From Lentzea waywayandensis (GTDB taxonomy: Bacteria; Actinomycetota; Actinomycetes; Mycobacteriales; Pseudonocardiaceae): a DNA stretch of 64,000 nucleotides. Below the pieces are notes generated by a model, which had not been told where the DNA came from, did no database searches, and was given only the letters and a program-made list of their open reading frames with translations. The number at the start of each line of letters is the position of its first letter. The stretch's first letter is position 1. The DNA lies in contig NZ_FOYL01000008.1 in assembly GCF_900115955.1 (NCBI RefSeq), forward strand, positions 62,001-126,000. The letters run 5' to 3'. The translations under genes and the position numbers were made by a program. Shown piece by piece: positions 35,986 through 44,930 of the stretch.

Positions 35986-37404
35986 TCAGTGGGCTTGCTG
36001 GAAGGCCAGGTGCAGCCGGGCAGAGATCTCGTCGGCCACCTCGGCCGGGTGAGCGAGCAGCGTGGTGAACGGCACCATGTCCGCGGGAAGAACCCTGACA
36101 TGCGGTGCGACGCGAGAGCTGCCCGCGTGTCGCCTGGGTGTGTGGGCGTCGTCCTCGGTGAGTCCGGCCACTGGCTCCAGTCCCGCGGCCAGCGCTACCG
36201 AGGCGGGCGTGGGGAGATCCGGGATCTCCGCCAGCAGCCGCAGCGCCTGTTCGATTCGCTCGGCCAGGTCGTCGCGGTCGAGCATCGAGCCGAGGTGGTC
36301 GTTGGGAAGGGGCGACCACGTCGTGCGCTGGCCAGTGCGATGCACCGCGAGCCCGCTGTGGCCGTACGGGCTCGGTGCCGAACGCACCCAGACGACCTGG
36401 CTCGTGACGGCGGTGGTCAGCTGGTCGGTGCCCTTGAACAGCAGGCGCGCCCTGCCATGAGCAGGAAGCATGTCGCGCAGGAGGTCCAGCCCGTGGTCTT
36501 CCAGTCGTCCGAAGTCGTCCACCGGCACGATGTGGAGCTCCACCGCGCAGCGTTCGACAGCGGATCTGCTGCCGGTGAGATCCGTGCGCCAGTTGACGTC
36601 CACGGGCCTGAGGAGGCTGCTCCACGCAATGGCTTTGGGAGGGAGGGATTTCCGCTCGCTCGGCAGCAGTACCTGGGTCACGACGGCGATGGTGAACGCG
36701 GCGGCGTTCCTGGCGGCGACGGACCGCCAGCCCTTGGCGTCGGTCTTGTGCTTGTCGCCGTCCGCCTTGTCGCTGATGCCGCGGACGGTCAGGAACGGGG
36801 TGCGGTTCAGCTGTGCGGCTTTCGCGGACCCCGCGCTTTCCAGTTCGACGGCGGCGGCGTCCCCGTAGGTCCGGCGCAGGTGCTCGGCCAGGGCCGTGTC
36901 CCGGGAGTTGATCACCACTTCGCCGGCCGCGATCGGGCGGAAGTGCACGGCCGGCGCGTCAGGTAGTCCAGCGTGCCAGGAGTCGTCCCGGCTCACGGCG
37001 CGGGCGATCTCCTCGAGCTCGTGATCCGCGTCCCAGGCCTGGGGCCGGGCGGAGAAGCCCGCGCTCTCCTCGAAACCGCCGTGATAGGCGTACACCTTGG
37101 TGCCGACGACCACCGCGCCGAGATCCAGGTCGTCGTGCAGCGCACCGGCGATTCCGGCGAAGAACACCGCGCGTGGCTGGAACCTCGAGATCGCGCGTTC
37201 GGCCAGCGCCGCCGCGGACTGGTTGCCGACACCGACCAGCGCCAGGACGACTCGCCCCGCGCGGCCCCGGATCGACCCCGTCGCGAACCGGGTGCCGGCG
37301 GCGTGGCCCTGCACCTCCGGGGACTCGATCAGGTCCCGCACCGCGATGTACTCGGGCTCCAGGGCGGTCAGCACCAGAACTGTGTCTGTCGGTTCCGTCG
37401 TCAC
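35986..37404 (-). CDS. Nucleoside phosphorylase/MTAN-like domain protein with unknown C-terminus
   Basis: The protein has 472 aa. Residues ~1-250 match the purine nucleoside phosphorylase/MTA-SAH nucleosidase fold: LTALEPEYIAVRDLI, VALVGVGNQSAA, AVFFAGIAGAL, and VELESAG followed by VRGISDKADGDK. The C-terminal ~220 residues are unassigned. Such domains occur in bacterial conflict proteins as sensors or N-glycoside-cleaving effectors. The GTG at 37404 is preferred over 37428 for its better AGGA spacing. It lies 80 nt after the TIR-macro gene on the same strand and may act on nucleotides that gene produces or removes. Confidence 0.82.
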   Translation of the reverse strand: MTTEPTDTVLVLTALEPEYIAVRDLIESPEVQGHAAGTRFATGSIRGRAGRVVLALVGVGNQSAAALAERAISRFQPRAVFFAGIAGALHDDLDLGAVVVGTKVYAYHGGFEESAGFSARPQAWDADHELEEIARAVSRDDSWHAGLPDAPAVHFRPIAAGEVVINSRDTALAEHLRRTYGDAAAVELESAGSAKAAQLNRTPFLTVRGISDKADGDKHKTDAKGWRSVAARNAAAFTIAVVTQVLLPSERKSLPPKAIAWSSLLRPVDVNWRTDLTGSRSAVERCAVELHIVPVDDFGRLEDHGLDLLRDMLPAHGRARLLFKGTDQLTTAVTSQVVWVRSAPSPYGHSGLAVHRTGQRTTWSPLPNDHLGSMLDRDDLAERIEQALRLLAEIPDLPTPASVALAAGLEPVAGLTEDDAHTPRRHAGSSRVAPHVRVLPADMVPFTTLLAHPAEVADEISARLHLAFQQAH

Positions 37405-37484
37405 CGTGATCCTGCCTAGACAGTTCACTCCTGCCGGGAAGGTACCTGCTCCGCGGGTGTTCTCCTTGCGGTGTCAGGTTTCTG

Positions 37485-38636
37485 TCAATGAAGTGGGCTG
37501 AGCGGGAGCCGGTGGAACGTACTCGTCAGGGCTTCGTGCTCGCGGCGTGTGTAGCCGAGGAACTGAATGCGACGCAACCTCGTGTCCGGGTGATCGACGA
37601 GATGATCGATCGCGGCGGCGACCATCGCCTCGGTGGTGCTGAGAACGTCCGCGCGTGCGGCGCCTGTGCCCAGCAAGGGGAACAGAACACCGCGCAGGGG
37701 CAGGGGATCCAGTTCTTCCACCACCGATAGGACATTGCGCACGCAGCGGCCGACGTCGCCCACCTGGCGGTAGCCGGCGCCGGGTTCGCCGTGCACCGCG
37801 GCAACGTGGATCACGTGCCGAACGTTGTGCGTGCGCACCAGCTCCCCGGCCCCGGTGGCGATCACCGTGCCGGGCGCCACCGGCCGCCTTCCCACCTTCG
37901 CGTCGAGCTCGGCGGAGATCAGATCGTCGACCACCTGCCCGGACTCCTCGCGGACGGACCCCCAGAACCGGATGACACCCGACACGCTGAAGTCCGTCGG
38001 CCTGGCCATGCGCATGTCGGTGTTCTCGCTGTTGGCCCAGACGTCGGCGGTGGTGCAACGCAGGATGTCGCCGGGCACGATCGCGAGCTCGCACTCGGGC
38101 CCGTCGGTGAGGCGGAAGACGGAGGCCGCGCCCGACGCCCTGGTCTCGTCGGGCGGAGGTGGCAGGAGATCGCGCAGCTCCTGCACCAGATGAGCCAGAT
38201 CGTCGTCGATGGTGTAGTGCCTCAGCCTGAGGCGCTGGCAACGTGCCAGTGCCGCGATGCCGTCGGGAAGGTCCTCCTCGCAGGGGACCTCCGCGTCCTC
38301 GATGAGAACCGGTATCACCCTTACTCCGCGGGAAAACGCATCACTGATCTCCCGCTGGACCCAGTCGTGGCGGGGATCGCCGAGCAGGTCTCGCCACGCC
38401 GAGCCGATGACGGCGATCAGCACCCGGCACGTCCGCAGGGTGTCGAAGACCTGGTCGACGAAGTCGTCGCCGAGCCTGATCGACCGCGGGGCGAGGAACA
38501 CCTGGCTTCCGCCGAGGTGCTGGGCCAGCGCCTGGTGGACCAGCGTTGCGTATCCGGGCTGGTCCTGGACGCGGTAGTTGACGAAGACGGCGGCCACACC
38601 TCCAGCGTACGGCGGTCGCGCGCGATCTCTGTCCAC
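37485..38636 (-). CDS. TIR-macro domain fusion protein
   Basis: The protein has 383 aa. Residues ~14-150 form a TIR domain (AVFVNYRVQD, RVIPVLIED strand). Residues ~180-370 form a macro domain with the ADP-ribose-binding pattern (AIVPGDILRCTTADVWANSEN, VSGVIRFWG, VLFPLLGTGAA). TIR domains often cleave NAD+ or make cyclic ADP-ribose; macro domains bind or hydrolyse ADP-ribose species. The two in one protein suggest self-limited NAD+ signalling. Start is uncertain: GTG 38636 or GTG 38597. The nucleosidase-like gene downstream makes a likely two-gene module. Confidence 0.85.
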   Translation of the reverse strand: MDRDRARPPYAGGVAAVFVNYRVQDQPGYATLVHQALAQHLGGSQVFLAPRSIRLGDDFVDQVFDTLRTCRVLIAVIGSAWRDLLGDPRHDWVQREISDAFSRGVRVIPVLIEDAEVPCEEDLPDGIAALARCQRLRLRHYTIDDDLAHLVQELRDLLPPPPDETRASGAASVFRLTDGPECELAIVPGDILRCTTADVWANSENTDMRMARPTDFSVSGVIRFWGSVREESGQVVDDLISAELDAKVGRRPVAPGTVIATGAGELVRTHNVRHVIHVAAVHGEPGAGYRQVGDVGRCVRNVLSVVEELDPLPLRGVLFPLLGTGAARADVLSTTEAMVAAAIDHLVDHPDTRLRRIQFLGYTRREHEALTSTFHRLPLSPLH

Positions 38637-38704
38637 TTAGGACGTGTGAGCCCTGGTGCGGTAGATCGACTGACCCGGTTCGGTACTGTTGGTGCAGGGG
38701 TGTC

Positions 38705-39199
38705 ATGCGTGGCTTGAGGATCAGACCGGCGCAACCCGAGGACCTGCCGTCCCTGGCCGGGAGCCTGGGGCAGGCGGGGTACTTCGCCGACCGCCTCGAC
38801 CGGCAGCTCGACGACCGCGGGATCCTGCTCACGGCGTGGCACGCCGGTGTGGTGATCGGTGCCGTCTACCTGTGGCTGGAGCCGGCCGAGGAACGGGAGA
38901 TCCGGACACACCTGCCGGGCACCCCGCTGGTCACCCACCTGGAGGTCCACCCCGACCATCAGGGCCGGGGTGCGGGGACGAGTCTTCTCCACGCCTCGGA
39001 GTGGTTGCTGGCGTGCAAGGGCTACCGCGAGGTGGCGCTCGCGGTCGAGGTCGGAAATGAGCGCGCGGAGAGGCTCTACACCCGGCTCGGCTTCCGGGAG
39101 TGGCCGCATTCGCAGGTGAAGTGCTACAGCTCCGCCGAAGGCAACGGGCACCGGATCGTGGAGACCTGCAAGGTCCTCGTCAAACCCCTGCCGGGATAA
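38705..39199 (+). CDS. GNAT N-acetyltransferase
   Basis: The protein has 164 aa, a single GNAT domain with the acetyl-CoA motif HPDHQGRGAGTSLL and the later ALAVEVGNERAERLYTRLGF. Substrate unknown; small molecules or proteins are possible. It is divergent from the TIR-macro gene and converges on the glycosyltransferase gene, overlapping its end by 20 nt. Confidence 0.9.
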   Translation: MRGLRIRPAQPEDLPSLAGSLGQAGYFADRLDRQLDDRGILLTAWHAGVVIGAVYLWLEPAEEREIRTHLPGTPLVTHLEVHPDHQGRGAGTSLLHASEWLLACKGYREVALAVEVGNERAERLYTRLGFREWPHSQVKCYSSAEGNGHRIVETCKVLVKPLPG

Positions 39200-40352
39200 A
39201 CGCCTGCTGCCGGGGCAGGTACCTGCTGCGCACCGCGAGACCCAGTTCGCTCAGCACCTTGCCGACGTCACCCGCGCGGGGGTTCTGCTTCCTGCTCGGC
39301 TGGTGCCGTTCGAGATGGCACTGCCACGTGCTCTGATCGGCACACCAGGACCGCACGTACTCCCTGCACAGCTCGGGCTTGATGTACTGGGACTGTTCGC
39401 ACGCCGCCCTCAACGAGCTGAGCATCCTGTCCCGCCGCTCGGAGTCCTTCTTCAAGCGCCGCACCATGGTGATGGTCTCCATGATGAAGCTCTGCCGCTT
39501 GGCCAGGTAGTGCCGCCAGTAGGTCATGTCGGCCTCACGAAGTGACCGTCCTTCGTCCAGCAGCCAGAACAGCCCTTCCGCGAGAACGTCGCCGAGCTCC
39601 TCCTTCCGGGCCCGATCGTCGCAGGCGAACGGGTCGTACGGCTTCTGCACCGCGACGCCCGTGACGGCTGTCGGAGGGAGCCGTTCGTTCTTGGTCAGGA
39701 AGAGCCAGTCCTCGTTGTAGATGTTGGGGAAGAACGAGGAATTCGACGTCGAGTGGACTACGAGCGCGCCGCCGCCGACGAACACGTCCTGTGCGCCGCC
39801 GGCTTCGCGATAGGCGTGGCACACCACGGAGTTGTCCGGAAATCCGTGGATGTTGAGGCCGACTCCGGCGAACTCCTCGGTGAGTGCCGCCGCTCTGCTC
39901 AGATCGAGTGGTTCCGGGATCAGGATGTCGTCGTCGAGGAAGACGATTCGTTCCCAGCCTGCCATCCGTGCGATCAGCAAGCCGAGGTTCCGCTTCTGGC
40001 TGGTGTCGGCGTGCCGGCTGAACCTGGTGCCCTCCAGCAGATCGCACGTGCGGAACCGCGGCAGCAGGTTCGTGGGGAGTTTGTGCGCGTCGATGGCGAG
40101 CAGTTCCACGTCGGCATCGACTGCGCGGTCGGCCACGCCGTCGGCTGACGACTGCTTGCTGCACAGGGCTACCAGGATGCATCGGAGCTCTGCGGCCAGA
40201 TTGATGGCGTGCTCCATCGCCCGCGGGTCGCGGGCGGTGGGCACGATGATCGCGTCCACCGGCGCCAGAGGTGAGTCCCTCTGGGCGGGGTACAGCAGAC
40301 CGCGGTGTGAGCCGTGGTGGTGCTGGGAACGGATCCGGATGGATTTGGTCAC
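39180..40352 (-). CDS. GT-A-type glycosyltransferase-like protein
   Basis: The protein has 390 aa. It holds an N-terminal nucleotide-sugar-like fold (VDAIIVPTARDPRAMEHAINLA) and the metal-binding triad in IVFLDDDILIPEPLDL, consistent with a GT-A fold. The C-terminus is helical and charged. Its GTG overlaps the stop of the HTH protein (GTGA), so the two are coupled. A regulator-transferase pair may modify a secondary product or surface glycan, but acceptor and donor are unknown. Confidence 0.7.
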   Translation of the reverse strand: MTKSIRIRSQHHHGSHRGLLYPAQRDSPLAPVDAIIVPTARDPRAMEHAINLAAELRCILVALCSKQSSADGVADRAVDADVELLAIDAHKLPTNLLPRFRTCDLLEGTRFSRHADTSQKRNLGLLIARMAGWERIVFLDDDILIPEPLDLSRAAALTEEFAGVGLNIHGFPDNSVVCHAYREAGGAQDVFVGGGALVVHSTSNSSFFPNIYNEDWLFLTKNERLPPTAVTGVAVQKPYDPFACDDRARKEELGDVLAEGLFWLLDEGRSLREADMTYWRHYLAKRQSFIMETITMVRRLKKDSERRDRMLSSLRAACEQSQYIKPELCREYVRSWCADQSTWQCHLERHQPSRKQNPRAGDVGKVLSELGLAVRSRYLPRQQAFIPAGV

Positions 40353-41425
40353 GTGGTGGTCTCAGGCCATTCATGCAGGAGGAAATCGGGACTGGTCCAA
40401 TCGGGCGTCACGACGGACCCCGCCAGAACCTGAACCCGGCTGATGATGCTGAACGTGTCGTGGCCCGCGAAGCGTCTGTGCACGTGGGCGTTGTTGCGGA
40501 CGCGGAATCGCGCGTCGGTGAGGGCGCGGACCGCGCCGAGGGTTCCCCGGGAGAACATGCCGTTGCAGATGGTGACCGTGCGGTTCCTGTTGAACGGGTT
40601 GGGCGAACGGTAGAAGTGTGCGACGTCTTCCTCGAGGACCCTTTGACCGCCCATGTCGCGCAACACGGGCCTGAACGTTCTGCGGACTCCGTTCTCCGTG
40701 ACCTCGAATCCGCTGAGGTTCGTGTCGTCGGGCCGGTTCTGCTGCTTGATCGGTAGGTCGATGCGGTGCAGAACCTCGGCGGTGACCTGGTTCCAGTCGA
40801 CACCGCCCAGCAGCACGAGATGGCTCGAGTAGTCGTCCGGGGTGAGCGAGAGCGAGCCCGCGCGGATGTACACGTTGTTGTCGGGGTTCAGCGCCCGGAT
40901 GTGTCCGTGCAGTTCCAGCAGCGAGTCCAGGTCCGAGTACCGGTAGAGCTCCACGTAGTCGGGATCTTCCGGGTCCGTGAAGGGAAGCGGGGCGAGAAGA
41001 TATTCCGGCAGCTCGGAGCAGACGATCGTGATGTTCTCGTCGGTCGGGAACTTCCAGAGGTTGTCGGTGACCGACGGGGGACTGGCGGCGGGAGCCGCTT
41101 CCGTCACCTGGTTGCGCAGTCCGGTGAGTTCCGCGATCAGCGAGTCCCTGCGCGCTTCTTCGTCCTCGGTCAGCGGGTCGATCAGCCGGAACTGCTTCTG
41201 GTCGACGGAACGGGCGGTCGCGAAGAAGATCGCGTAGGCGTCGAGCCGGTGCTGGGGAGGCAGAACCGGGTCCTTCGTCCGTTCCCAGGAGGAGATCAGC
41301 GGAACGCTGACGTCGAACGCCTTGGCCAGCTGTTCCTGCGTGATGCGCTTACCCGGCCAGCACGACTTGCGCAGCGACCGCAGTCGCCGCGCGAGTTCCA
41401 GTGCCGGATCCTCAGCGGAGGTCAC
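40349..41425 (-). CDS. XRE-family regulator with large C-terminal domain
   Basis: The protein has 358 aa. The N-terminal ~60 residues are an XRE helix-turn-helix (KRITQEQLAKAFDVSVPLISSWERT). The remaining ~250 residues hold an alpha/beta domain (VTDNLWKFPTDENITIVCSELPEYL) that I do not recognise. Such modular HTH proteins sense ligands through the C-terminal part. An 11-bp palindrome CTGAAATTCAG lies 18 nt upstream of its GTG and may be an autoregulatory site. Confidence 0.78.
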   Translation of the reverse strand: MTSAEDPALELARRLRSLRKSCWPGKRITQEQLAKAFDVSVPLISSWERTKDPVLPPQHRLDAYAIFFATARSVDQKQFRLIDPLTEDEEARRDSLIAELTGLRNQVTEAAPAASPPSVTDNLWKFPTDENITIVCSELPEYLLAPLPFTDPEDPDYVELYRYSDLDSLLELHGHIRALNPDNNVYIRAGSLSLTPDDYSSHLVLLGGVDWNQVTAEVLHRIDLPIKQQNRPDDTNLSGFEVTENGVRRTFRPVLRDMGGQRVLEEDVAHFYRSPNPFNRNRTVTICNGMFSRGTLGAVRALTDARFRVRNNAHVHRRFAGHDTFSIISRVQVLAGSVVTPDWTSPDFLLHEWPETTT

Positions 41426-41442
41426 GCCATCACGTCCTTCAG

Positions 41443-41453
41443 CTGAAATTCAG
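41443..41453. promoter_or_regulatory. Palindrome upstream of the XRE gene
   Basis: CTGAAATTCAG is a perfect 11-bp palindrome immediately upstream of the XRE regulator. It shares the TGAA/TTCA core with the nearby TGAAGT repeats and may be an operator. Confidence 0.45.
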
Positions 41454-41508
41454 TGAAAGGTACCGCAACGCTGATTTGTCGCCGCTCGCCACGCCAGCAT
41501 TACAGCCG

Positions 41509-41636
41509 ACTTCAGTCATCCTGGTCATCGGCCGGTCCGTCCGTGGCAACTCGTCTAGCCTCTTGCCTCCGACTTCACACGGGCCTTACTCTGAAGTCTA
41601 GACCTAAACCTAGATCAAACTGAAGTTTTCTGAAGT
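41509..41636. promoter_or_regulatory. Cluster of five TGAAGT/ACTTCA motifs in a divergent promoter region
   Basis: ACTTCA occurs at 41509 and 41572 and TGAAGT at 41592, 41621 and 41631. The 41571 and 41592 copies form an inverted repeat GACTTCA-N14-TGAAGTC. The cluster precedes the cyclase-like gene and lies between it and the XRE regulator, so it is a candidate operator array for that regulator. Confidence 0.55.
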
Positions 41637-41671
41637 GCCCTCCCAGCTGACGAGGTCAGGAGGCGGGGAGC

Positions 41672-42268
41672 ATGAGTACCCTGTCGTCGATTCAGCCGAT
41701 CTACCCGATTCCGCGCGTGATCCTCGTGGCGGCCATCCAGGGCACCGCGGTGAGCACCAACTCGGTGAAAGCTCACCAGCGGTCGGACACGTACGACCTG
41801 TTCGAGCAGGCGTTGCTGGACAGTGGGAGCACGACCGATCTCCGCGACCGGTACGTCGACCGGGTCGACGGGCCGATGGCGCTGCTGCACCCCTCGGACA
41901 GCTTCCCGAAGACCTGGCTGCTGACCAGGTTCGCGCCGCGGCTGCGGGCACTGCTCGACGAGCGCAACGCCGGCGAGCGCCAGCCGTTGCGGCTCGCGGT
42001 CGCCATCCACTCCGGGGACGTGGCCTGCGACTACGCGGGATGGTTCGGCGAGGAGATCGAGATCGCCAACCGGTTGCTCGCCGCTCCAGCTCTCAAAGCC
42101 CGCCTCCAGCAGACTTCCTCGCCGCTCGTTCTGGTGGTGTCCGAACAGATCCACCGCTCGGTCGTCAGGCACGGCTACGACGGCATCGACGCGGGCGCGT
42201 TCACACCGCTGATCGAACTCCGGGTCGCGGGTCTGCAGTGCCGCGGCTGGGTGCACGTGCCCGGCTGA
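41672..42268 (+). CDS. Class III nucleotide cyclase-like protein
   Basis: The protein has 198 aa. The fold and motifs follow adenylate/guanylate cyclase catalytic domains: RVILVAAIQGT near the N-terminus, LAVAIHSGDVACDYAGWFGEEIEIANRLLAAP in the middle, and LVLVVSEQIHRSVV later. Catalytic metal-binding aspartates are not clearly conserved, so it may be a regulatory or nucleotide-binding variant. It is divergent from the XRE gene and may share its operator region. Confidence 0.7.
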   Translation: MSTLSSIQPIYPIPRVILVAAIQGTAVSTNSVKAHQRSDTYDLFEQALLDSGSTTDLRDRYVDRVDGPMALLHPSDSFPKTWLLTRFAPRLRALLDERNAGERQPLRLAVAIHSGDVACDYAGWFGEEIEIANRLLAAPALKARLQQTSSPLVLVVSEQIHRSVVRHGYDGIDAGAFTPLIELRVAGLQCRGWVHVPG

Positions 42269-42279
42269 AGGTTTTCGGA

Positions 42280-42560
42280 CTACCCGGCTGTGGTCGCGTT
42301 CTCGAAGACGACCTGAATGTTGCTGCCTGGCAGTCGTTTCGGCAGACCGGGTGGCAGCGCCCGTGCAACGGCGCGGAACACCTCGCGCATCGCGGTCTCG
42401 TCGTACTCGGCGGGAGTCTCGGTGGCCTGCAGGATCAGGCCACCGCCCGGGAGTGCGACGGATTTGTGCATTGTGGACGGATCCACGAGGTCGACCAGTT
42501 CGGCTGGGACGACGGTGATCCAGGAGTAGCCGCGCAGCGCGGTCCGGCCCGCGACGACCG
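42280..42560 (-). pseudogene. Truncated C-terminal fragment of an unknown gene
   Basis: Codons for RTALRGYSWITVVPAELVDL and a following PGGGLILQATETPAEYD segment look like a real protein end, but upstream of about 42560 the frame becomes random and meets a transposase fragment on the other strand. The gene was probably cut by insertion of the IS element. Family not recognised. Confidence 0.5.
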
Positions 42561-42692
42561 AGTCGGTCGTCGGCGGCGAAGGACGTGGAGTTGTTGGTGT
42601 TGCGGCACGAGATGACCTCGGTGTTACGCCGAGGTCATCGTCGTCCGCGGTTGGACTGGGCTGATCGTGCGGTGCTGGCCGCATTGGTGACG
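42560..42692 (+). mobile_element. Transposase N-terminal fragment
   Basis: The frame reads KDVELLVLRHEM, then LRRGHRRPRLDWADRAVLAALV, typical of the first residues of integrase-type transposases in actinobacteria (ELLVLRHEVAVLRR pattern). It ends after ~45 codons and runs straight into an AfsR-like remnant. No terminal repeats are visible. Confidence 0.6.
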
Positions 42693-42719
42693 TGCATCTG
42701 CACTCGACCCCGCCGCCAC

Positions 42720-43080
42720 CTGGACCAGTTCCCCGACGGGCAACTGTTCATGGACCTCCACGGGTTCAGCTCCGCGGAAGAGCCGATGGCCCCGGCGGTG
42801 GCGGTGCGCAGGTTCCTCGACGCTCTGGGGATCGATCCAAGCTGGATCCCGACCGACCTGGACGCGCAAGCCGCGCTGTACCGGAGTTTGGTCGCCGACC
42901 GGCGGATGCTGATCGTGCTGGACAACGCCGCCACCGCCGACCAAGTCGTCCCACTGCTGCCCGGCCTGCACCGTGCTGGTCACCGGCCGCGCCAGGCTGG
43001 CCTCTCTGATTGACAGGCACGGCACCCGACACCTGCAACTGGACGTGTTCAGCCGCGCCGAGGCGCGTGCCCACGGCAAC
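42720..43080 (+). pseudogene. NB-ARC fragment of an AfsR/SARP-type regulator
   Basis: Residues FPDGQLFMDLHGFSSAEEP, then AVRRFLDALGIDPSWIPTDL, AQAALYRSLVADRRMLIVL and DNAATADQV match the STAND module of AfsR-like proteins. A +1 frame change near 42960 is needed to continue into TVLVTGRARLASLIDRHGT and LQLDVFSRAEARA. Flanking N- and C-termini are absent. It is a decayed piece in an IS-disturbed region. Confidence 0.7.
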
Positions 43081-43141
43081 TCGACGATCTCGGCTCGCGC
43101 CACGACGCTGATCAGCCACCTCGGAATGCCGAATCCGCCAA

Positions 43142-43310
43142 CTAGCCCCTGGTCACTTCAGCTCGCCGCCGCTCGGGCGCAGCCGGCTCAGCTCCGCTGC
43201 ACAAGACCGCGTAGACCAGGGTGCGGCCGAAGATCGGCAGGAATGCCGGGGCGAGCGCCGTCAGGTAGGTCTGCGCCATCCACGGCGGCACCCGCTCGGC
43301 GTGCTGATCA
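43142..43310 (-). pseudogene. Possible C-terminal gene fragment
   Basis: A minus-strand frame ending at 43142 reads ERVPPWMAQTYLTALAPAFL and continues to a basic tail. It looks protein-like but has no start nearby and no recognised family. It probably belongs to the same decayed patch. Confidence 0.35.
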
Positions 43311-43450
43311 GCGGTGTGGTGGTCGCTTCCTGGCGTGCGTGCAGGACGGGCTTTGCCGCGCGGCTGGTGTGACTTCGCGTCGGAGCTGTATCTCCGCCGG
43401 GGTGCGGATGACTTCTCAGGTGGAGGTCACGGCGGCTCTGGGGGGCGGAC

Positions 43451-44443
43451 ATGCCGCAGTTGCGCATCCACTTCACCGATCGGGACTTCGCGCGCACGCG
43501 GCTGAGGCTGAAACCGGACCTGATGTGGGAGATCGTCAGCAGCGCGCAGATCCTGCAGCACAAGGACGGCGACCTGTCGTTCGGTGCGTGGCGCCGCAGT
43601 GTGCGCGAGCTCGCCGCGCGTGATCCGGAGCTGCGAGCGGCGCTGCACACCGTGGTGACGGTGGCGCCGCACGCGGCCTACTTCCCGGATCTGCTCACGC
43701 CGCCGGAAGACCTGTGCGGCATCGACCAGTGCGTTGACGCGGTCCTGTCGACGGAGTCGGACCGCCTGCGCGCGGAGATCGATCTGATTCGCCCCGGGTC
43801 GGGGCCGGAGGCGAGCTGGCTGGACGACCTCGCCAGGGGGAGATCCCCAGCACTCCGGCAGCTGCGTGAGGCCTTGCGCGTCTACTTCAGGTCCGTGATC
43901 GCGCCGCACCTGCCGATGATCGAGGAAGGGCTGTGCTCCGACGTGGCGCCCTGGATCCAGCGGTACCTGCACGACGGCCCGGAGGGGCTGCTGGACGCGC
44001 TGGGGCGCGGCACCCGGTGGGACCTGCCTGTGCTGTTCGTCGACTACCCCGTCGACCGGGACCTGCACCTGGACGGCAGAGGCCTGGTGCTGATCCCGTG
44101 CTACTTCGTCCTGCACCACCCGGTGGCCCTGGCGGATCCCCAGCTGCCTCCCGCGCTGGCGTTTCCCATCCGCACCGAGTCACGGCTCCTGGCGGCCGGG
44201 CGAGCCGGCGGCGACCACCTGACGGCGCTGCTGGGCTCCACCAGGGCGTCGATCCTGCGGTCGGTGGTCGGCGGGAGCACCACCACCAGGCTCGCGAAGC
44301 TGGTGGGCGTCGCCCCGGCCACGGTGAGCCACCACACCGGCGTCCTGCGCGAGGCCGGTCTCATCGCCACGGAGCGCGAGGAGAACTTCGCCCATCACCT
44401 GATCACGCCGCTGGGGCTGAGGATGCTCGCCGCCGATCGCTGA
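43451..44443 (+). CDS. ArsR-type winged-helix regulator with N-terminal DUF5937-like domain
   Basis: The protein has 330 aa. The N-terminal ~230 residues match the layout of the DUF5937-like sensor found in actinobacterial ArsR proteins (IHFTDRDFARTRL at the start). The C-terminal winged helix contains TTTRLAKLVGVAPATVSHHT and GLIATEREENFAHHLITPLG. The ligand is unknown. It lies alone between the decayed patch and the I36-like genes. Confidence 0.83.
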   Translation: MPQLRIHFTDRDFARTRLRLKPDLMWEIVSSAQILQHKDGDLSFGAWRRSVRELAARDPELRAALHTVVTVAPHAAYFPDLLTPPEDLCGIDQCVDAVLSTESDRLRAEIDLIRPGSGPEASWLDDLARGRSPALRQLREALRVYFRSVIAPHLPMIEEGLCSDVAPWIQRYLHDGPEGLLDALGRGTRWDLPVLFVDYPVDRDLHLDGRGLVLIPCYFVLHHPVALADPQLPPALAFPIRTESRLLAAGRAGGDHLTALLGSTRASILRSVVGGSTTTRLAKLVGVAPATVSHHTGVLREAGLIATEREENFAHHLITPLGLRMLAADR

Positions 44444-44452
44444 GCGCGGCGT

Positions 44453-44845
44453 TCAGCGGAAGCACTCGTTCGCCTCCTCGACCCACCGGTGGGAGCGGAC
44501 GATCACTCCCGGCCACCCCTGGGCCTGCCCGCCGTGGCGGAGGAAGTAGGCGATGTACGGGGCCGAGTGCAAGCACACCCCGGCCGAGTTCGGACTCGTG
44601 TTGTTGTCGACGACCCGCACCGGCTTGGACCGCGACCACGAACAGAGCCAGTTTGGGGTCGACGGCATCCCAGCTGCGGCGGTTGCCGCTGCCGGCGATG
44701 GCCGGCCACACACACAAGTCGCCGCTGGGGCACGACAACACCTGCACCGAGACGTCCTGCGGTTTCGCCGCCGCGATACCCGCCGACGACGACAGCGCGA
44801 ATGCTGCGGCGAACAAGCACGCACAGTGCTTTTCCCTTGTTCATC
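44453..44845 (-). pseudogene. Frameshifted I36-type peptidase inhibitor gene
   Basis: Frames must be joined at two places to restore homology with the intact neighbour: an initial MNKGKALCVL, then FAAAFALSSSAGIAAAKP with LSCPSGDLCVWP, then SWSRSKPVRVVDNN with IVRSHRWVEEANECF. Each piece matches the paralog at 44931-45404. Two frame changes make a sequencing error unlikely, so it is called a pseudogene. Confidence 0.72.
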
Positions 44846-44930
44846 CTTGAGACGTGGAGGCGGCCGAGGGCCACCCCGCCGCGTTGAGCGCACTCTGTCG
44901 GCGCGGCGGAGTAGCCCTGTACGACGTCGG

